Part shown: positions 36,197 to 45,373 of the stretch, one piece after another | Layout: each line of letters opens with the position of its first letter | How positions within the stretch are numbered: position 1 is the first letter of the stretch | From: Ardenticatenaceae bacterium | GTDB lineage: Bacteria > Chloroflexota > Anaerolineae > Promineifilales > Promineifilaceae | Assembly: GCA_020634435.1 (NCBI GenBank) | Contig: JACKBS010000016.1 | Location: 1 to 64,000, forward strand | Direction: 5' to 3' | Length of the DNA: 64,000 nucleotides | Made by a program: the position numbers and the translations under genes | The notes under the pieces: generated by a model | What the model was told of the DNA's origin: nothing | Database searches by the model: none | Seen by the model: the letters and a program-made list of their open reading frames with translations, nothing else

Positions 36197-39100
36197 ATGA
36201 TGAAGTTATACACGAAGAAACAAACCCTGCTCCTGGCTGTTGTTTTGGCCGTGCTGGCGGCTGCCGGATTGGTTCGCACATTTCGCGCTACCGCTTCCCC
36301 GGCACGCCAACCGCTGGCCATGCCCGTAGCGGACGTGCTGCCAGCCTTCACCTGCCTGGAAACCGCACCCGGCGAACGCACCTGTGAACTGTGGGCCCGC
36401 GAAGGCAGCATTACGCTGCCCGACGGTGGCACAGCACCCATCTGGGGTTTTGCCAACCGGCAGCCAGACCCGGCAACTTTCCCTGGCCCGACGCTAATTG
36501 TGAACCAGGATGACGTCGTCAATGTGGTTATGCACAATGAAATTGCTGGTGAAAACATCTCTCTGGCCTTCACGGGGCAGGAACTGTACCCAGACCTGAC
36601 CGGCATTGCCACGGGTGAGACGGTAACCTATACGTTTACGGCCGTTTCTCCCGGTACCTTCAAATATGAAGCCGGACTCACCCCCAACGGTGCACGCCAG
36701 GTGGCAATGGGTCTGGGCGGCGGCTTGATTGTGCGCCCGGCCACGGCCAACCAGGCTTATGACGTAGCTGCCTCAGCCTACAATGACGAAGCACTGCTGG
36801 TCTTCAACGAGTTGGACCCGGCTTTCAACGCCGATCCCAATGGCTTCAACATGACCGACTACAAGCCCAGCTACTGGTTCATCAACGGCAAGGCGTACTC
36901 GGAAACAGAAAAGATTCTCACCGCCCCCGGCAACACTGTTTTGCTACGCGCCATCAACCTGGGTCTGCAAGAGCATTCCCTGGGTGTGCTGGGCATGCAC
37001 CAAACGATGCTGGCGGTCGATGGTTCCCTCAAGCCGTATACCACTGAAATGGTGGCCTACACCCTCGGCGCGGGCGAAACCTTCGACAGCATCATCGCCA
37101 TCCCGGCCGATGCGGTCGAAAACCAGAGCTATCCCCTCTACAACACCGCTACGCAGCAGCTGTACAACAACGGCGACACCAGCGGCGTTGGGGGCATCTT
37201 CACCTTCATCGAGGTAAATGGCGGTGCGACGGCTCCGGCTGGCGGCCCCTTGGCCAGTGGCCTGGCTGCTTCGCCTAACCCCACCTCCGGCAATGTGCCG
37301 GTCACGCTAGATGCCTTGCTGGACACCACCGCTACCAGCGGCCTGGACATCGTGGCCTGGGAATATTTCCTGAACGATTTGGGCGAACCTGGCACCGGTA
37401 TCTCGGAAACCGTGACGGCGGGCGCGACGATTAGCGTCAGCGCCGCCATCCCCACCAGCACCCTGGCCGCCCTGCCCGCTGGCGACGTGTCCATCTACGT
37501 GCGCGGCCAAGACAGCAGCGGCACCTGGGGACCGATCAACAGCACGATTCTGGACCTGGTTGTAGACGGCCCCGTCATCACCAGCCTGTACCTGACCAAC
37601 AACCCCACCAATGGTGGCAAAGATGTTGGCATTCAGGCGACGGCCGATGACACACCAACGGGTAACGTACCGGTTGTGGCCGCCGAATACTTCATCGACA
37701 CGGTCACCGACCCTGGCACCGGCATCAGCATGACGCTGAACGCCCAGGCAATCATCGTGAGCTTGAATGCGACGATTGACACGACGACCATTGCAGGACT
37801 GGCTCATGGCACGCATGTGGTTTACGTGCGGGCGCAGGATGAATTGGGCAACTGGGGTGCCGTCGAACCGGTAGACCTGGAAGTGGACCTGGTTGGGCCA
37901 ACCTCCATCGGTGTGAGCCTGAGTCCCAATCCATCGAACGGCACCAAAGCGGTGAACTCGGCCTCCAATGGCGTGCGGCTGGAGATTGATTCTTCCGACC
38001 CGTCACTCATCGCTCAAGCAGAAGGGTTCATTGACTATGTAGACAGCGCCACCAACCCGGATGGCTCTGGCTTCCCGCTGCTGGCCAAAGATGCCCTGTA
38101 CAACAGCACGCTGGAACGCTCTTACTTCGACATTCCGCTGTCCACCATTCGCCAACTGTCGGAAGGGCCGCACGAAATCAGCTTCCACGCCCGCGACAAC
38201 GCTGGCAACTGGGGCGATGTGGCTTCGCTGACGCTGGTGGTGGACATGACCGGGCCGGAAATCAGCAATCTGCTGGCCGACCCGAACCCGACGCCTGGTG
38301 GGCGTATGCAAATCGTAACGCTCACGGCCGATGCCACGGACGTGCTGGGTGGTACCAACGTCGTCCAGGTGGAATGGTTTGTCGGCACGGATCCGGGCTT
38401 TGGTAATGGTTTTGCCCTGGAGGCGGTAGACATGGCCTTCGACAGCAGCGCCGAAGCGGTGATTGGCCAGCTAAACGTCAGTTCCTGGTTCTCTGGCAAC
38501 TACACGCTTTACGTGCGGGCACAGGATGCCGCTGGTAACTGGGGTGAGCTAGGCAGTGTGGTGTTGACGGTAAACGGCCGTAATAACCCCTTCCTCGTCG
38601 ATAACTTTGAAACCGGCAATCTGGCCGCCTGGAATGGTGTGGTTGGTGACATGGCCGTTTCCGAGATGGCGGCGTTGGAAGGCACGATGGGCGTTTCGGC
38701 AAACCTGAACAGCGGATCGCCTGCCTATCTGGTAGACACCTCGCCAACTTCTGGCCTGGGCTGCTTCACCGCCTCCTTCTCCTACCGGGGCGTGAGTGTG
38801 GACACCCAGCAAGAAGAAGTGGACATCTATCAGGCGCGTGATGCCTACGGCGTAGCCATCTTTGGCCTAACCTTGGAACGGAGCCCTGATGGGCCAGAAA
38901 TCCACACCTGGGCGTTGCAGTACGGCGTGCGTGTTGAAGGCAACGGGGTCCATCTGAGCAACAATGGCTTGACCCGACAGGATATCAAGTTGGAATGGGA
39001 TGTGGAAGACGGCCGTCTAGACCTGCTCATCAATGGGGAAGTCGTTGATTCTTTGACTGGTCTCGACATCGTTGATACCGCTTTTGAAGAAGTATGGCTG

Positions 39101-39214
39101 GGACCAGCCAGCGGTATCAACAACGGGTCACGCGGCACGATGCAGTTCGATAACTACGTCTCGGCCCCGTGTGGCTACACCATCTACATGCCGCTTGTCT
39201 TTGGCGGCAACTAG
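36197..39214 (+). CDS. Cupredoxin-like protein without copper ligands, with Ig-like repeats and YMPLV tail
   Basis: 1005 residues. A signal peptide is followed by two cupredoxin-like domains (about 50-340) similar to the two genes before it, but the copper histidines are replaced (GENISLAFTGQ, LQEHSLGVLGMHQ). From about 350 to 800 come four Ig-like repeats, each with a HxVYVRAQDxxGNWG signature. Residues about 810-990 resemble a LamG-like lectin domain (DNFETGNLAAWNG). The end is YTIYMPLVFGGN. Probably structural or carbohydrate-binding. An AAGGAG RBS precedes it; the gap to the previous gene is 23 bases. Confidence 0.8.
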   Translation: MMKLYTKKQTLLLAVVLAVLAAAGLVRTFRATASPARQPLAMPVADVLPAFTCLETAPGERTCELWAREGSITLPDGGTAPIWGFANRQPDPATFPGPTLIVNQDDVVNVVMHNEIAGENISLAFTGQELYPDLTGIATGETVTYTFTAVSPGTFKYEAGLTPNGARQVAMGLGGGLIVRPATANQAYDVAASAYNDEALLVFNELDPAFNADPNGFNMTDYKPSYWFINGKAYSETEKILTAPGNTVLLRAINLGLQEHSLGVLGMHQTMLAVDGSLKPYTTEMVAYTLGAGETFDSIIAIPADAVENQSYPLYNTATQQLYNNGDTSGVGGIFTFIEVNGGATAPAGGPLASGLAASPNPTSGNVPVTLDALLDTTATSGLDIVAWEYFLNDLGEPGTGISETVTAGATISVSAAIPTSTLAALPAGDVSIYVRGQDSSGTWGPINSTILDLVVDGPVITSLYLTNNPTNGGKDVGIQATADDTPTGNVPVVAAEYFIDTVTDPGTGISMTLNAQAIIVSLNATIDTTTIAGLAHGTHVVYVRAQDELGNWGAVEPVDLEVDLVGPTSIGVSLSPNPSNGTKAVNSASNGVRLEIDSSDPSLIAQAEGFIDYVDSATNPDGSGFPLLAKDALYNSTLERSYFDIPLSTIRQLSEGPHEISFHARDNAGNWGDVASLTLVVDMTGPEISNLLADPNPTPGGRMQIVTLTADATDVLGGTNVVQVEWFVGTDPGFGNGFALEAVDMAFDSSAEAVIGQLNVSSWFSGNYTLYVRAQDAAGNWGELGSVVLTVNGRNNPFLVDNFETGNLAAWNGVVGDMAVSEMAALEGTMGVSANLNSGSPAYLVDTSPTSGLGCFTASFSYRGVSVDTQQEEVDIYQARDAYGVAIFGLTLERSPDGPEIHTWALQYGVRVEGNGVHLSNNGLTRQDIKLEWDVEDGRLDLLINGEVVDSLTGLDIVDTAFEEVWLGPASGINNGSRGTMQFDNYVSAPCGYTIYMPLVFGGN

Positions 39215-39232
39215 CAACCTAAAGAAAGAAAA

Positions 39233-39310
39233 CCTGGCAGGCCTTTCCCGGCCTGCCAGGCAAACCTTTGATCTTTTCTGCAAAATCTGAGTAATCTGCG
39301 GATTACTTTC
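39233..39310 (+). terminator. Strong hairpin after the third cupredoxin gene, followed by a CTGCGGAT-type repeat
   Basis: Perfect 10-base arms CCTGGCAGGC (39233-39242) and GCCTGCCAGG (39251-39260). No T-run follows, so termination is uncertain. The next 40 bases (AATCTGAGTAATCTGCGGAT) belong to the repeat type seen at 1391-1468. Confidence 0.5.
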
Positions 39311-39323
39311 ACGGGAGCAAACT

Positions 39324-39821
39324 GTGAGCGATATAACCGTAAAAACATCGGATGAAAAAACAACGGCCCACTTATGGCCACGCTTGCTAGTAGCCGCGAT
39401 CTTGCTAATCGCTTTAGGTGCAGCGGGCTACTACGGCTGGCAGCAATATCAACTACGCCAGGCCGAAGCCCACAAAGCCGAGGTGCAGGCCGAAGCCATC
39501 GCCCAAATTGAAGAGCAATGGGGCGTGCGCTTTATGCATGTGGCTCTGGTCGCCGAAGGCGGCTTGCTGGACGTGCGCTACCAAGTTACGGACCCAGACA
39601 AAGCCGTCTACATGTTTGACGAAGTAGAAAACATTCCGCGCGTTATTGCCAGCAACGGCATCGAACTGGCCATGAATGACGATCCGCACACGCATGATCT
39701 GGAGTTTGGCTTTTCCTACTTCTTCCTCTTGCGCAATGTGGACAACTCGGTGAAACCGGGCGATCAGGTCACCATTGCCGTGGGCGATGTGGAATTACCT
39801 TTCTTTGAGGTAGAGCAGTAA
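39324..39821 (+). CDS. Membrane-anchored protein in the copper gene cluster
   Basis: 165 residues from a GTG start. A single membrane helix (about 20-42, RLLVAAILLIALGAAGYYGW) holds a C-terminal domain outside. That domain is mainly beta and has an unusual DPHTHD segment near residue 122, a candidate metal site. No family recognised. It lies 9 bases before the CopC gene, so a role in copper handling is likely from context only. Confidence 0.6.
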   Translation: MSDITVKTSDEKTTAHLWPRLLVAAILLIALGAAGYYGWQQYQLRQAEAHKAEVQAEAIAQIEEQWGVRFMHVALVAEGGLLDVRYQVTDPDKAVYMFDEVENIPRVIASNGIELAMNDDPHTHDLEFGFSYFFLLRNVDNSVKPGDQVTIAVGDVELPFFEVEQ

Positions 39822-39830
39822 CAAGCGGCG

Positions 39831-40361
39831 ATGAACAGAGCAAAGTGGATTTTTGCGATTAGCGCGGCTCTGCTGCTGGCCGTTTGGCACCCGTGGTCGG
39901 TGCGGGCACATGCGGTGCCCGTGCAAAGTACGCCCACCGATGGCGCGGTACTCACGGCTTCACCCAAGCAGGTGATGGTCACCTTTAGCAATGTGCTGGA
40001 CCCCAAGGGCAGTCAATTGGTGGTGTATGACCGTCGCGGACAGAAGGTAGACATTGGTGATTGCGGGGTGGCGGCGTTGGACCCATCACGCAAAACGCTG
40101 GTGACCACGCTGGAATCCGATCTGCCGCCGGGCAAATACAATATCTACTGGACCACGGTCACCGACACGGAAGATGTGCATGATGGCCACGTGGTGAATG
40201 GGCAGCTGGAATTTTTCGTTGCCGAACCACCCTGGCTGACCTTTTTGAAAGGGATAGGCATCACGTTGAGCGTGGCGGCAGCTTTGGGCGGCTGGTTTGC
40301 CTTTGCCGCCACCACACGCAAGCTAAAGCGTTTGGAGCAACAGTTACGGGGAGTCTCATGA
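39831..40361 (+). CDS. CopC-domain protein with C-terminal membrane anchor
   Basis: 176 residues. After signal cleavage the mature protein should begin with His (RAHAVPVQSTPTDG), the N-terminal copper ligand of CopC proteins. The second site, in DVHDGHVVNGQLEFFVA, keeps the Asp and His. A C-terminal helix (about 140-163) anchors it to the membrane. CopC binds Cu(II) outside the cell membrane. The gene overlaps the next CopC gene by 4 bases (ATGA), showing coupled translation. Confidence 0.88.
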   Translation: MNRAKWIFAISAALLLAVWHPWSVRAHAVPVQSTPTDGAVLTASPKQVMVTFSNVLDPKGSQLVVYDRRGQKVDIGDCGVAALDPSRKTLVTTLESDLPPGKYNIYWTTVTDTEDVHDGHVVNGQLEFFVAEPPWLTFLKGIGITLSVAAALGGWFAFAATTRKLKRLEQQLRGVS

Positions 40362-40906
40362 GTAAGCAGGTAAGTGCAGTTGTTGCATTGATACTCGTTT
40401 TGCTGGCAGTGCCGGCAGTTGGTTATGCGCATCTGGTAGAAATGACCGCATCTTTCCCCGAAAATGGCGCGGTGATGATGGCGTCGCCGGAAGTGATTAC
40501 GGCCGTTTTCAACGAAGAAATGCAAAGCAGCGCCAGCACCCTTCAAGTGTTTGACCAGGCGGGCAATCAGGTAGACAGCGGCAACGGCGGCGTTGACCTG
40601 AACGACCCGGACCATGCTTCCATGCTGGTCGAAGTACCCACGCTGGCTGAAGGCGCTTACACAGTTCGCTGGCAGGTGACCCTGCTGGACGGCGACGCGA
40701 CAATAGGCGCTTTTAACTTTTTTGTTGGTGATAAAGCAGCGGCCACGGCCGCCAATTTTGCCCCCATCCCCAACGGAACCGGCGCAGCAGCAACGGCCGT
40801 TCCCAACAACACACTCTGGCTGGTGGCTGGCATTCTGGTTTCTGCTTTGTTTCTTGGTGGCGCGTTCTTCATGTTCAACCACAGCAAGCGCGCTGCCTCC
40901 CTCTAA
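40358..40906 (+). CDS. Second CopC-domain protein, copper His replaced
   Basis: 182 residues: signal peptide, then a CopC beta-barrel starting YAHLVEMTASFPENG, and a C-terminal membrane helix (about 153-173). The N-terminal His is kept, but where the family has DGHxTxG this one reads LLDGDATIGAFNFFVG: the copper-binding His has become Asp. It may therefore bind weakly or serve another role. The RBS GGGGAG lies within the preceding gene. Confidence 0.85.
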   Translation: MSKQVSAVVALILVLLAVPAVGYAHLVEMTASFPENGAVMMASPEVITAVFNEEMQSSASTLQVFDQAGNQVDSGNGGVDLNDPDHASMLVEVPTLAEGAYTVRWQVTLLDGDATIGAFNFFVGDKAAATAANFAPIPNGTGAAATAVPNNTLWLVAGILVSALFLGGAFFMFNHSKRAASL

Positions 40907-40908
40907 AT

Positions 40909-40960
40909 TTCCTCGGAGACTTTCCCGCACCCAACCAAGTCTCCGGGGAATCCCCTTTTT
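40909..40960 (+). terminator. Terminator after the CopC pair
   Basis: CTCGGAGACTT pairs with AAGTCTCCGGGG across an 18-base loop, followed by CCCC and a run of six Ts. Confidence 0.7.
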
Positions 40961-41080
40961 TACCCAGCCCATCCCAATAAACGCCAAGATTTTTCAACAA
41001 TTGCCGCCTGCTGCTTGACTATACTTTGCATTGGTACAGAAATACCCATTTGCAACGTTCACCCATAACGAGAAAAATCT

Positions 41081-43009
41081 ATGCGTAAGCACGCCTCCAT
41101 TCTGATACTTGCTACCTTTTTGGCCCTTTTCCTGGCCTTGGCCACCACGCGCAGCACCTATGCCCACGCGGCACTGGTGCGCACCGACCCACCAGACAGC
41201 ACCGTTTTGGCCGAAGCACCTTCCCAGGTTCGCCTCTGGTTTAACGAACCAATTTCGGTGAGCTTTAGCACCTTCCAGGTGCTTGATCTGGAAGGCCAAC
41301 CCGTGGAACTTACCAGTATTCATCTGGATGAGCTTGATCCGCAGCTGGTGATTTTGGAGCTGCCAGAAATTGGCGAAGGTGTGTACAGCATTCATTGGCA
41401 CGTGCTCTCCGCCGCCGATGGTCACGACACGCAAGGGTACGTGGTGTTTGGTGTCGGCAGCGGTGCCGATTTAAATACGGCCGTTGTCCATGAAGTGCAA
41501 ACGGCCGTTCCCTGGACCGAGGTGGCGCTGCGTTGGGCCAACTATGGCTTGATGGCTCTGGTTATTGGTGCCGTGGTGGTAGTGCAACTGGTGCTGCCTC
41601 GCGCTCAACGGCGTGCTGTATTCACCAACAGCTACCGGCCCGCCTACCAACGCATCCTCAAGCTGGCCCGCTATGCCGCCCTTGGCTCACTGCTTGTCGG
41701 CGTAGGACTGTACCTGTATCAACTCTCCCGCCTGCTGGCCAACCTGGCCGCCGAAGCCACCTGGCTGGGCACTGGTTGGGAGCTGCTGGTTGATTCGCGC
41801 TGGGGCTGGCTTTGGCTGGGGCGGCAAGCCGTTTTTGGGCTGCTGGCCGTGCTGCTGGGCAAGCTAGAACAGCGCCGGACAATCGGTTTGGGCGTAGTGG
41901 CGATGATTTTGGTGGGAGCAACGGCCGTTTTGCAAGCCCTCAACAGCCACGCGGCGGCCGTTACCAGCCTGCTCTCTCTGGCGCTGCTGGCCGACACGCT
42001 GCACGTTTTGGCGATGGGTGCCTGGCTGGGTGGCGTGGCGTCGCTGCTCGTGGGTCTACCGGCAGCAGCGGCTAAATTTTTGCCGGAGCAAGCTCGCCAG
42101 CTGCGCAAAGAAGCCTGGCGACTGTTTGGGCCTGTGGCGGCTGTAGCCGTCGCTCTGCTGGTGTTGAGCGGACTCGTCAGCGCCGGTTTCCAGGTGGCCA
42201 CACCTGATGCGATGCTGACCAGCTTTTATGGCCAGACCCTGCTTACCAAAATTGGCCTGATGCTGCTGATGGGACTATTTGGCTTGCTCAATTCCGCCGT
42301 GCTGCACGCCCGCGTCGCCGCGCCATTGGCCCGATTGCTGAAAAAGCCTGAGGGCTGGGCACCTTTTAGCATAGACAAACTGCCCCGATTAGTGCTGCTG
42401 GAAGCAAGCGTCGGGCTACTTGTTTTGTTGGCTACGGGGATTGTGACGGCGTCGCCAACGGCCGTTGGCCCCGGCTATCTCCCTTACCCCGACGAAAAAC
42501 AGACTTCCACCATGACCCAATCGGTGGAAGACATGATTATTTCCTTTTCGTCCAAGCCGAACCTGCCGGGCCAAAATATCTTTGTGGTACGAGCCACCAG
42601 CCATCGCCGCCCAGCGCCAGCCGAGGTGGCCAAAGTGATTTTGCGCTTCACCTACCTGGAAGAAGATTTGGGCACGGTTTCCATTGATGCGCAGGAGATA
42701 GAAGAAACCTCCTTCCGACTCGGTGGGGGCTATTTCTCGCTGCCGGGCCGCTGGCATGTGGATGTGGTGGTGCGCCGTTTGGGCGTGGAGGATAGTATTG
42801 GCTCCTTTGAATGGGTTGTGCCGCCAACGGCCGTTCCCGAACCCGTCGTGCTGTCAGACCAACCCTTACGGCCCATTTTGCTGCCGCTTGGCTTGGCAGG
42901 CATGGGGCTGATGCTGTTGGTCGGCATCATCTTGTGGCGACGCAAGCAAAACAAAACCCGCATCGAAGCGGTGCTGGCTGCACCCGACAGCCTGGTCGGC
43001 GTTAAATAG
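41081..43009 (+). CDS. CopC-CopD fusion, copper-related membrane protein
   Basis: 642 residues. The signal peptide ends at TYAHAALVRTDPPDS, giving a mature N-terminal His. The CopC domain (about 28-125) has the intact copper motif SAADGHDTQGYVVFGVG. Then about eight membrane helices follow (about 145-470), matching CopD, with His-bearing segments LLADTLHVLAMGAWLGGVASL. A further external beta domain (about 485-590) and a final membrane helix complete it. Such fusions move copper across the cytoplasmic membrane. It probably starts a new transcript after the terminator at 40909. Confidence 0.92.
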   Translation: MRKHASILILATFLALFLALATTRSTYAHAALVRTDPPDSTVLAEAPSQVRLWFNEPISVSFSTFQVLDLEGQPVELTSIHLDELDPQLVILELPEIGEGVYSIHWHVLSAADGHDTQGYVVFGVGSGADLNTAVVHEVQTAVPWTEVALRWANYGLMALVIGAVVVVQLVLPRAQRRAVFTNSYRPAYQRILKLARYAALGSLLVGVGLYLYQLSRLLANLAAEATWLGTGWELLVDSRWGWLWLGRQAVFGLLAVLLGKLEQRRTIGLGVVAMILVGATAVLQALNSHAAAVTSLLSLALLADTLHVLAMGAWLGGVASLLVGLPAAAAKFLPEQARQLRKEAWRLFGPVAAVAVALLVLSGLVSAGFQVATPDAMLTSFYGQTLLTKIGLMLLMGLFGLLNSAVLHARVAAPLARLLKKPEGWAPFSIDKLPRLVLLEASVGLLVLLATGIVTASPTAVGPGYLPYPDEKQTSTMTQSVEDMIISFSSKPNLPGQNIFVVRATSHRRPAPAEVAKVILRFTYLEEDLGTVSIDAQEIEETSFRLGGGYFSLPGRWHVDVVVRRLGVEDSIGSFEWVVPPTAVPEPVVLSDQPLRPILLPLGLAGMGLMLLVGIILWRRKQNKTRIEAVLAAPDSLVGVK

Positions 43010-43265
43010 TTTTTGTGGGGCGCTGGCAGACTACTGCCAGCGTGGGAGTACGCATGAGCCCCGTTTGTGACCAAAACCGCAGCAGGAAGTAACGGCCGTT
43101 AGCAACTGGGACTTTTTTCCTAAATTTCTAACTACCCGTTACCAACCCATTACAATGCACACTTAATACTCGTAGTCATCTATCGCCGGGGACGTCTTTG
43201 AGCAGAGCGGCCCGGGATTTCATCAAGTTAAGCGAAGGAAGAAGTTCCCTTCAAGGAAGAATTGT
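43010..43265 (+). other. Gap before the cytochrome operon; no structured element identified
   Basis: 256 bases. An ACGGCCGT copy is near 43092. TACAAT near 43150 might be a -10 box but no good -35 matches. A G/C-rich stretch around 43185-43215 was checked for riboswitch-like pairing without a clear result. A purine-rich RBS AAGGAAGA lies before the ATG at 43266. Confidence 0.35.
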
Positions 43266-44489
43266 ATGCTTGGTTCCTGCCGAACAAGACCCTGGCACAT
43301 CTATTTGATCCCTTGCACCCTTTTGTTGTTTTTCTTTTTGTGGTCGCTGCCAACGGCCGTTGCCCAGGCCACCGAAACGGGCAGCATCACCGGCACAGTT
43401 CGGAACGGCACCACCGACGCTCCCGCCCCCGAAGGCACTGAAGTGACCCTGCACGCCTACAACAGCAGCTATACAGCCGCCGAAACTTTAACCACCACGC
43501 TAGACGCCGACGGCCGTTTCCAATTCAGCCTCACCGACAAACCCGCCGATTGGGTGTACATGGTTAGCACCGACTATCACGATTTGTCATTCAGCAGCAA
43601 CATTGTCGCCTTGTCGGGCAGCCAGCCGCTCAATTTGTCGCTGACCGTTTACGAGACCACCAGCGACCCCGCCAATGTAATGATTGACCAGCTCGCCATT
43701 TCGCTCAACACCATCGGGCAGCAGGTGCAGGTTACGGAGCTGTACACCTTTGCCAATCGCGGTACGGCCGTTTTTACCAGCAGCGGGGCGGCAAACGGTG
43801 TGGAAATTGCCCTGCCTGCGGTCGCCCATACGCCCACGTTTGAGCGCGGCATGGGACCTAACAGCGGCTACTTCCCCGCCAATGAAGTGACTCAGCAAGA
43901 CGGCCGTTGGGTGGACACCATTCCCCTACGACCCGGCCCCAACAGCCTTACCCTGCGCGTTATCTACCAGCTGCCCGCCGGGCAAGCCCTTGATTTATCT
44001 CGTGCCCTGCCGTACCCTGTCAACACCGTCACCCTTGCTGTGCCCGATGATGGGCCGCAGTTTGCCGCTGAGGGCTGGCAACAACAGCCCACCCAATCCA
44101 TGGGGCAGCGCGGCGCACTCTTGACCTACGCTCTGAGCAATCTGGAACAAGGCAGCGAATTGGCGCTTTCCTTTTCAGGAACGGCCGTTTCGCAGCCAAG
44201 TGCCACCAACGCAGGTGATTGGATTCTTAGCGTCGCTTTCTTGCTGCTGGCGGCCTTTGCCGCTTTACGGCTGCTGCGGCCCAAAGCCAACGTCACTGGA
44301 GCAACCCAACTCAAGCCAAAAACGGCCGCGCCCCGCAACGATGGGCAGCGCGCCGAGCGGTGGCAAATGCTCTTTGCCCTGGCTGATTTGGACAACGCCT
44401 TCAAAAGCGGTGGCCTGACCGAAACAGAGTACCAACAGCAGCGGCAAGCCATTAAAAGTCATCTCCGCACCATTTGGGAAATTGAGTAA
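43266..44489 (+). CDS. Exported membrane-anchored protein, first gene of the cytochrome operon
   Basis: 407 residues. A signal peptide (about 12-36) leads into a carboxypeptidase-regulatory-like beta domain (GSITGTVRNGT, FSLTDKPADWVY, about 40-125), a second large beta domain (about 130-310), one membrane helix (about 322-342) and a short cytoplasmic end shaped like SHOCT motifs (FALADLDNAFKSGGLTETEYQQQRQ). Function unknown, but it lies 8 bases ahead of the cytochrome b gene and is likely part of the complex, for example as an assembly or anchoring subunit. Confidence 0.7.
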   Translation: MLGSCRTRPWHIYLIPCTLLLFFFLWSLPTAVAQATETGSITGTVRNGTTDAPAPEGTEVTLHAYNSSYTAAETLTTTLDADGRFQFSLTDKPADWVYMVSTDYHDLSFSSNIVALSGSQPLNLSLTVYETTSDPANVMIDQLAISLNTIGQQVQVTELYTFANRGTAVFTSSGAANGVEIALPAVAHTPTFERGMGPNSGYFPANEVTQQDGRWVDTIPLRPGPNSLTLRVIYQLPAGQALDLSRALPYPVNTVTLAVPDDGPQFAAEGWQQQPTQSMGQRGALLTYALSNLEQGSELALSFSGTAVSQPSATNAGDWILSVAFLLLAAFAALRLLRPKANVTGATQLKPKTAAPRNDGQRAERWQMLFALADLDNAFKSGGLTETEYQQQRQAIKSHLRTIWEIE

Positions 44490-44497
44490 CAACTTTT

Positions 44498-45373
44498 ATG
44501 CAAAAACGCCTCACCAATTCATTTGTCCGGCGGGAAGATTTTGCGTCGAGTGGCGAAACGGCCGTACGGCCGTATGAGCTCGAACTCAGTCTCTTTTTCG
44601 TCATTGTGCTCAGCGGCATTTACATCGCCTACGACATTCTCGCCACGCCCAAAGGTGGCCATCCCTTCGGCCACTCCCTGGGCATCATCGGCACCTTGCT
44701 GATGGTGATGACCGAAACCGCCTACAGCATCCGCAAGCGCACCAACTGGCTCAACTGGGGCGGTCCCGTGCGCTACTGGCTCTCCCTGCACATTGTCACC
44801 GGCATTGTGGGGCCATTTATGGTGCTCATGCACACCGGGCTGCAATTTCGCGGTCTGGCCGGGGTCAGCTTCATTCTCACCCTGATTGTGGTGGGCAGCG
44901 GCTTTATGGGGCGCTACCTGTACACCGCGCTACCCCGCTCCATTTCCGGCGTCACCACCTCGCGGCAGGCGCTGGAGCGCGAAATCGGCAGCATTTCCCA
45001 GCGCATCACCCAGTTTGAGATGGAAAAACCAGAACGGGTCCACCAAATTGTGTCTGAGCTGAGTGAACGGCCGTCTGGGCGCAATCCATTCCTGACCATT
45101 TTAGGCCGGTCGTATTACCAATGGCGCTACCAGCGGCTGCTCAAGCAGCAGCTCAAGCAGCTCGACCAGCTGGCCGTGGAGCAAAAGCAGCAGCTCAGCC
45201 AGATGCTCACGCGCCGCCGCGACCTTCAGCGCCAGACGGAAATGCTGGAAGCTGCCCGCCGCGTGATGCGCATCTGGCATATTTTGCATATTCCCTTCGG
45301 CCTGACGCTGTTCTTTTCCGTCGGGCTGCACGTTTTTGCCACCATTTACTTTAGAGCAGGCTTGTTTAAGTGA
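44498..45373 (+). CDS. Five-helix diheme cytochrome b-like membrane subunit
   Basis: 291 residues with membrane helices at about 27-47, 59-75, 93-113, 122-142 and 262-283. Helix 3 has His98 and His112; helix 5 has His264 and His278. Both pairs are 14 apart, the spacing by which cytochromes b hold two hemes one above the other, so this protein could pass electrons across the membrane. Between helices 4 and 5 is a long basic coiled-coil loop (about 150-255) that would face the cytoplasm and could dock the ferredoxin. Its stop overlaps the GTG of the cytochrome c gene, so translation is coupled. Confidence 0.8.
   Translation: MQKRLTNSFVRREDFASSGETAVRPYELELSLFFVIVLSGIYIAYDILATPKGGHPFGHSLGIIGTLLMVMTETAYSIRKRTNWLNWGGPVRYWLSLHIVTGIVGPFMVLMHTGLQFRGLAGVSFILTLIVVGSGFMGRYLYTALPRSISGVTTSRQALEREIGSISQRITQFEMEKPERVHQIVSELSERPSGRNPFLTILGRSYYQWRYQRLLKQQLKQLDQLAVEQKQQLSQMLTRRRDLQRQTEMLEAARRVMRIWHILHIPFGLTLFFSVGLHVFATIYFRAGLFK

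Noticed and set aside
43150..43265. Possible riboswitch before the cytochrome operon
   Set aside because: The GC-rich stretch does not fold into any riboswitch core I can recognise by eye.
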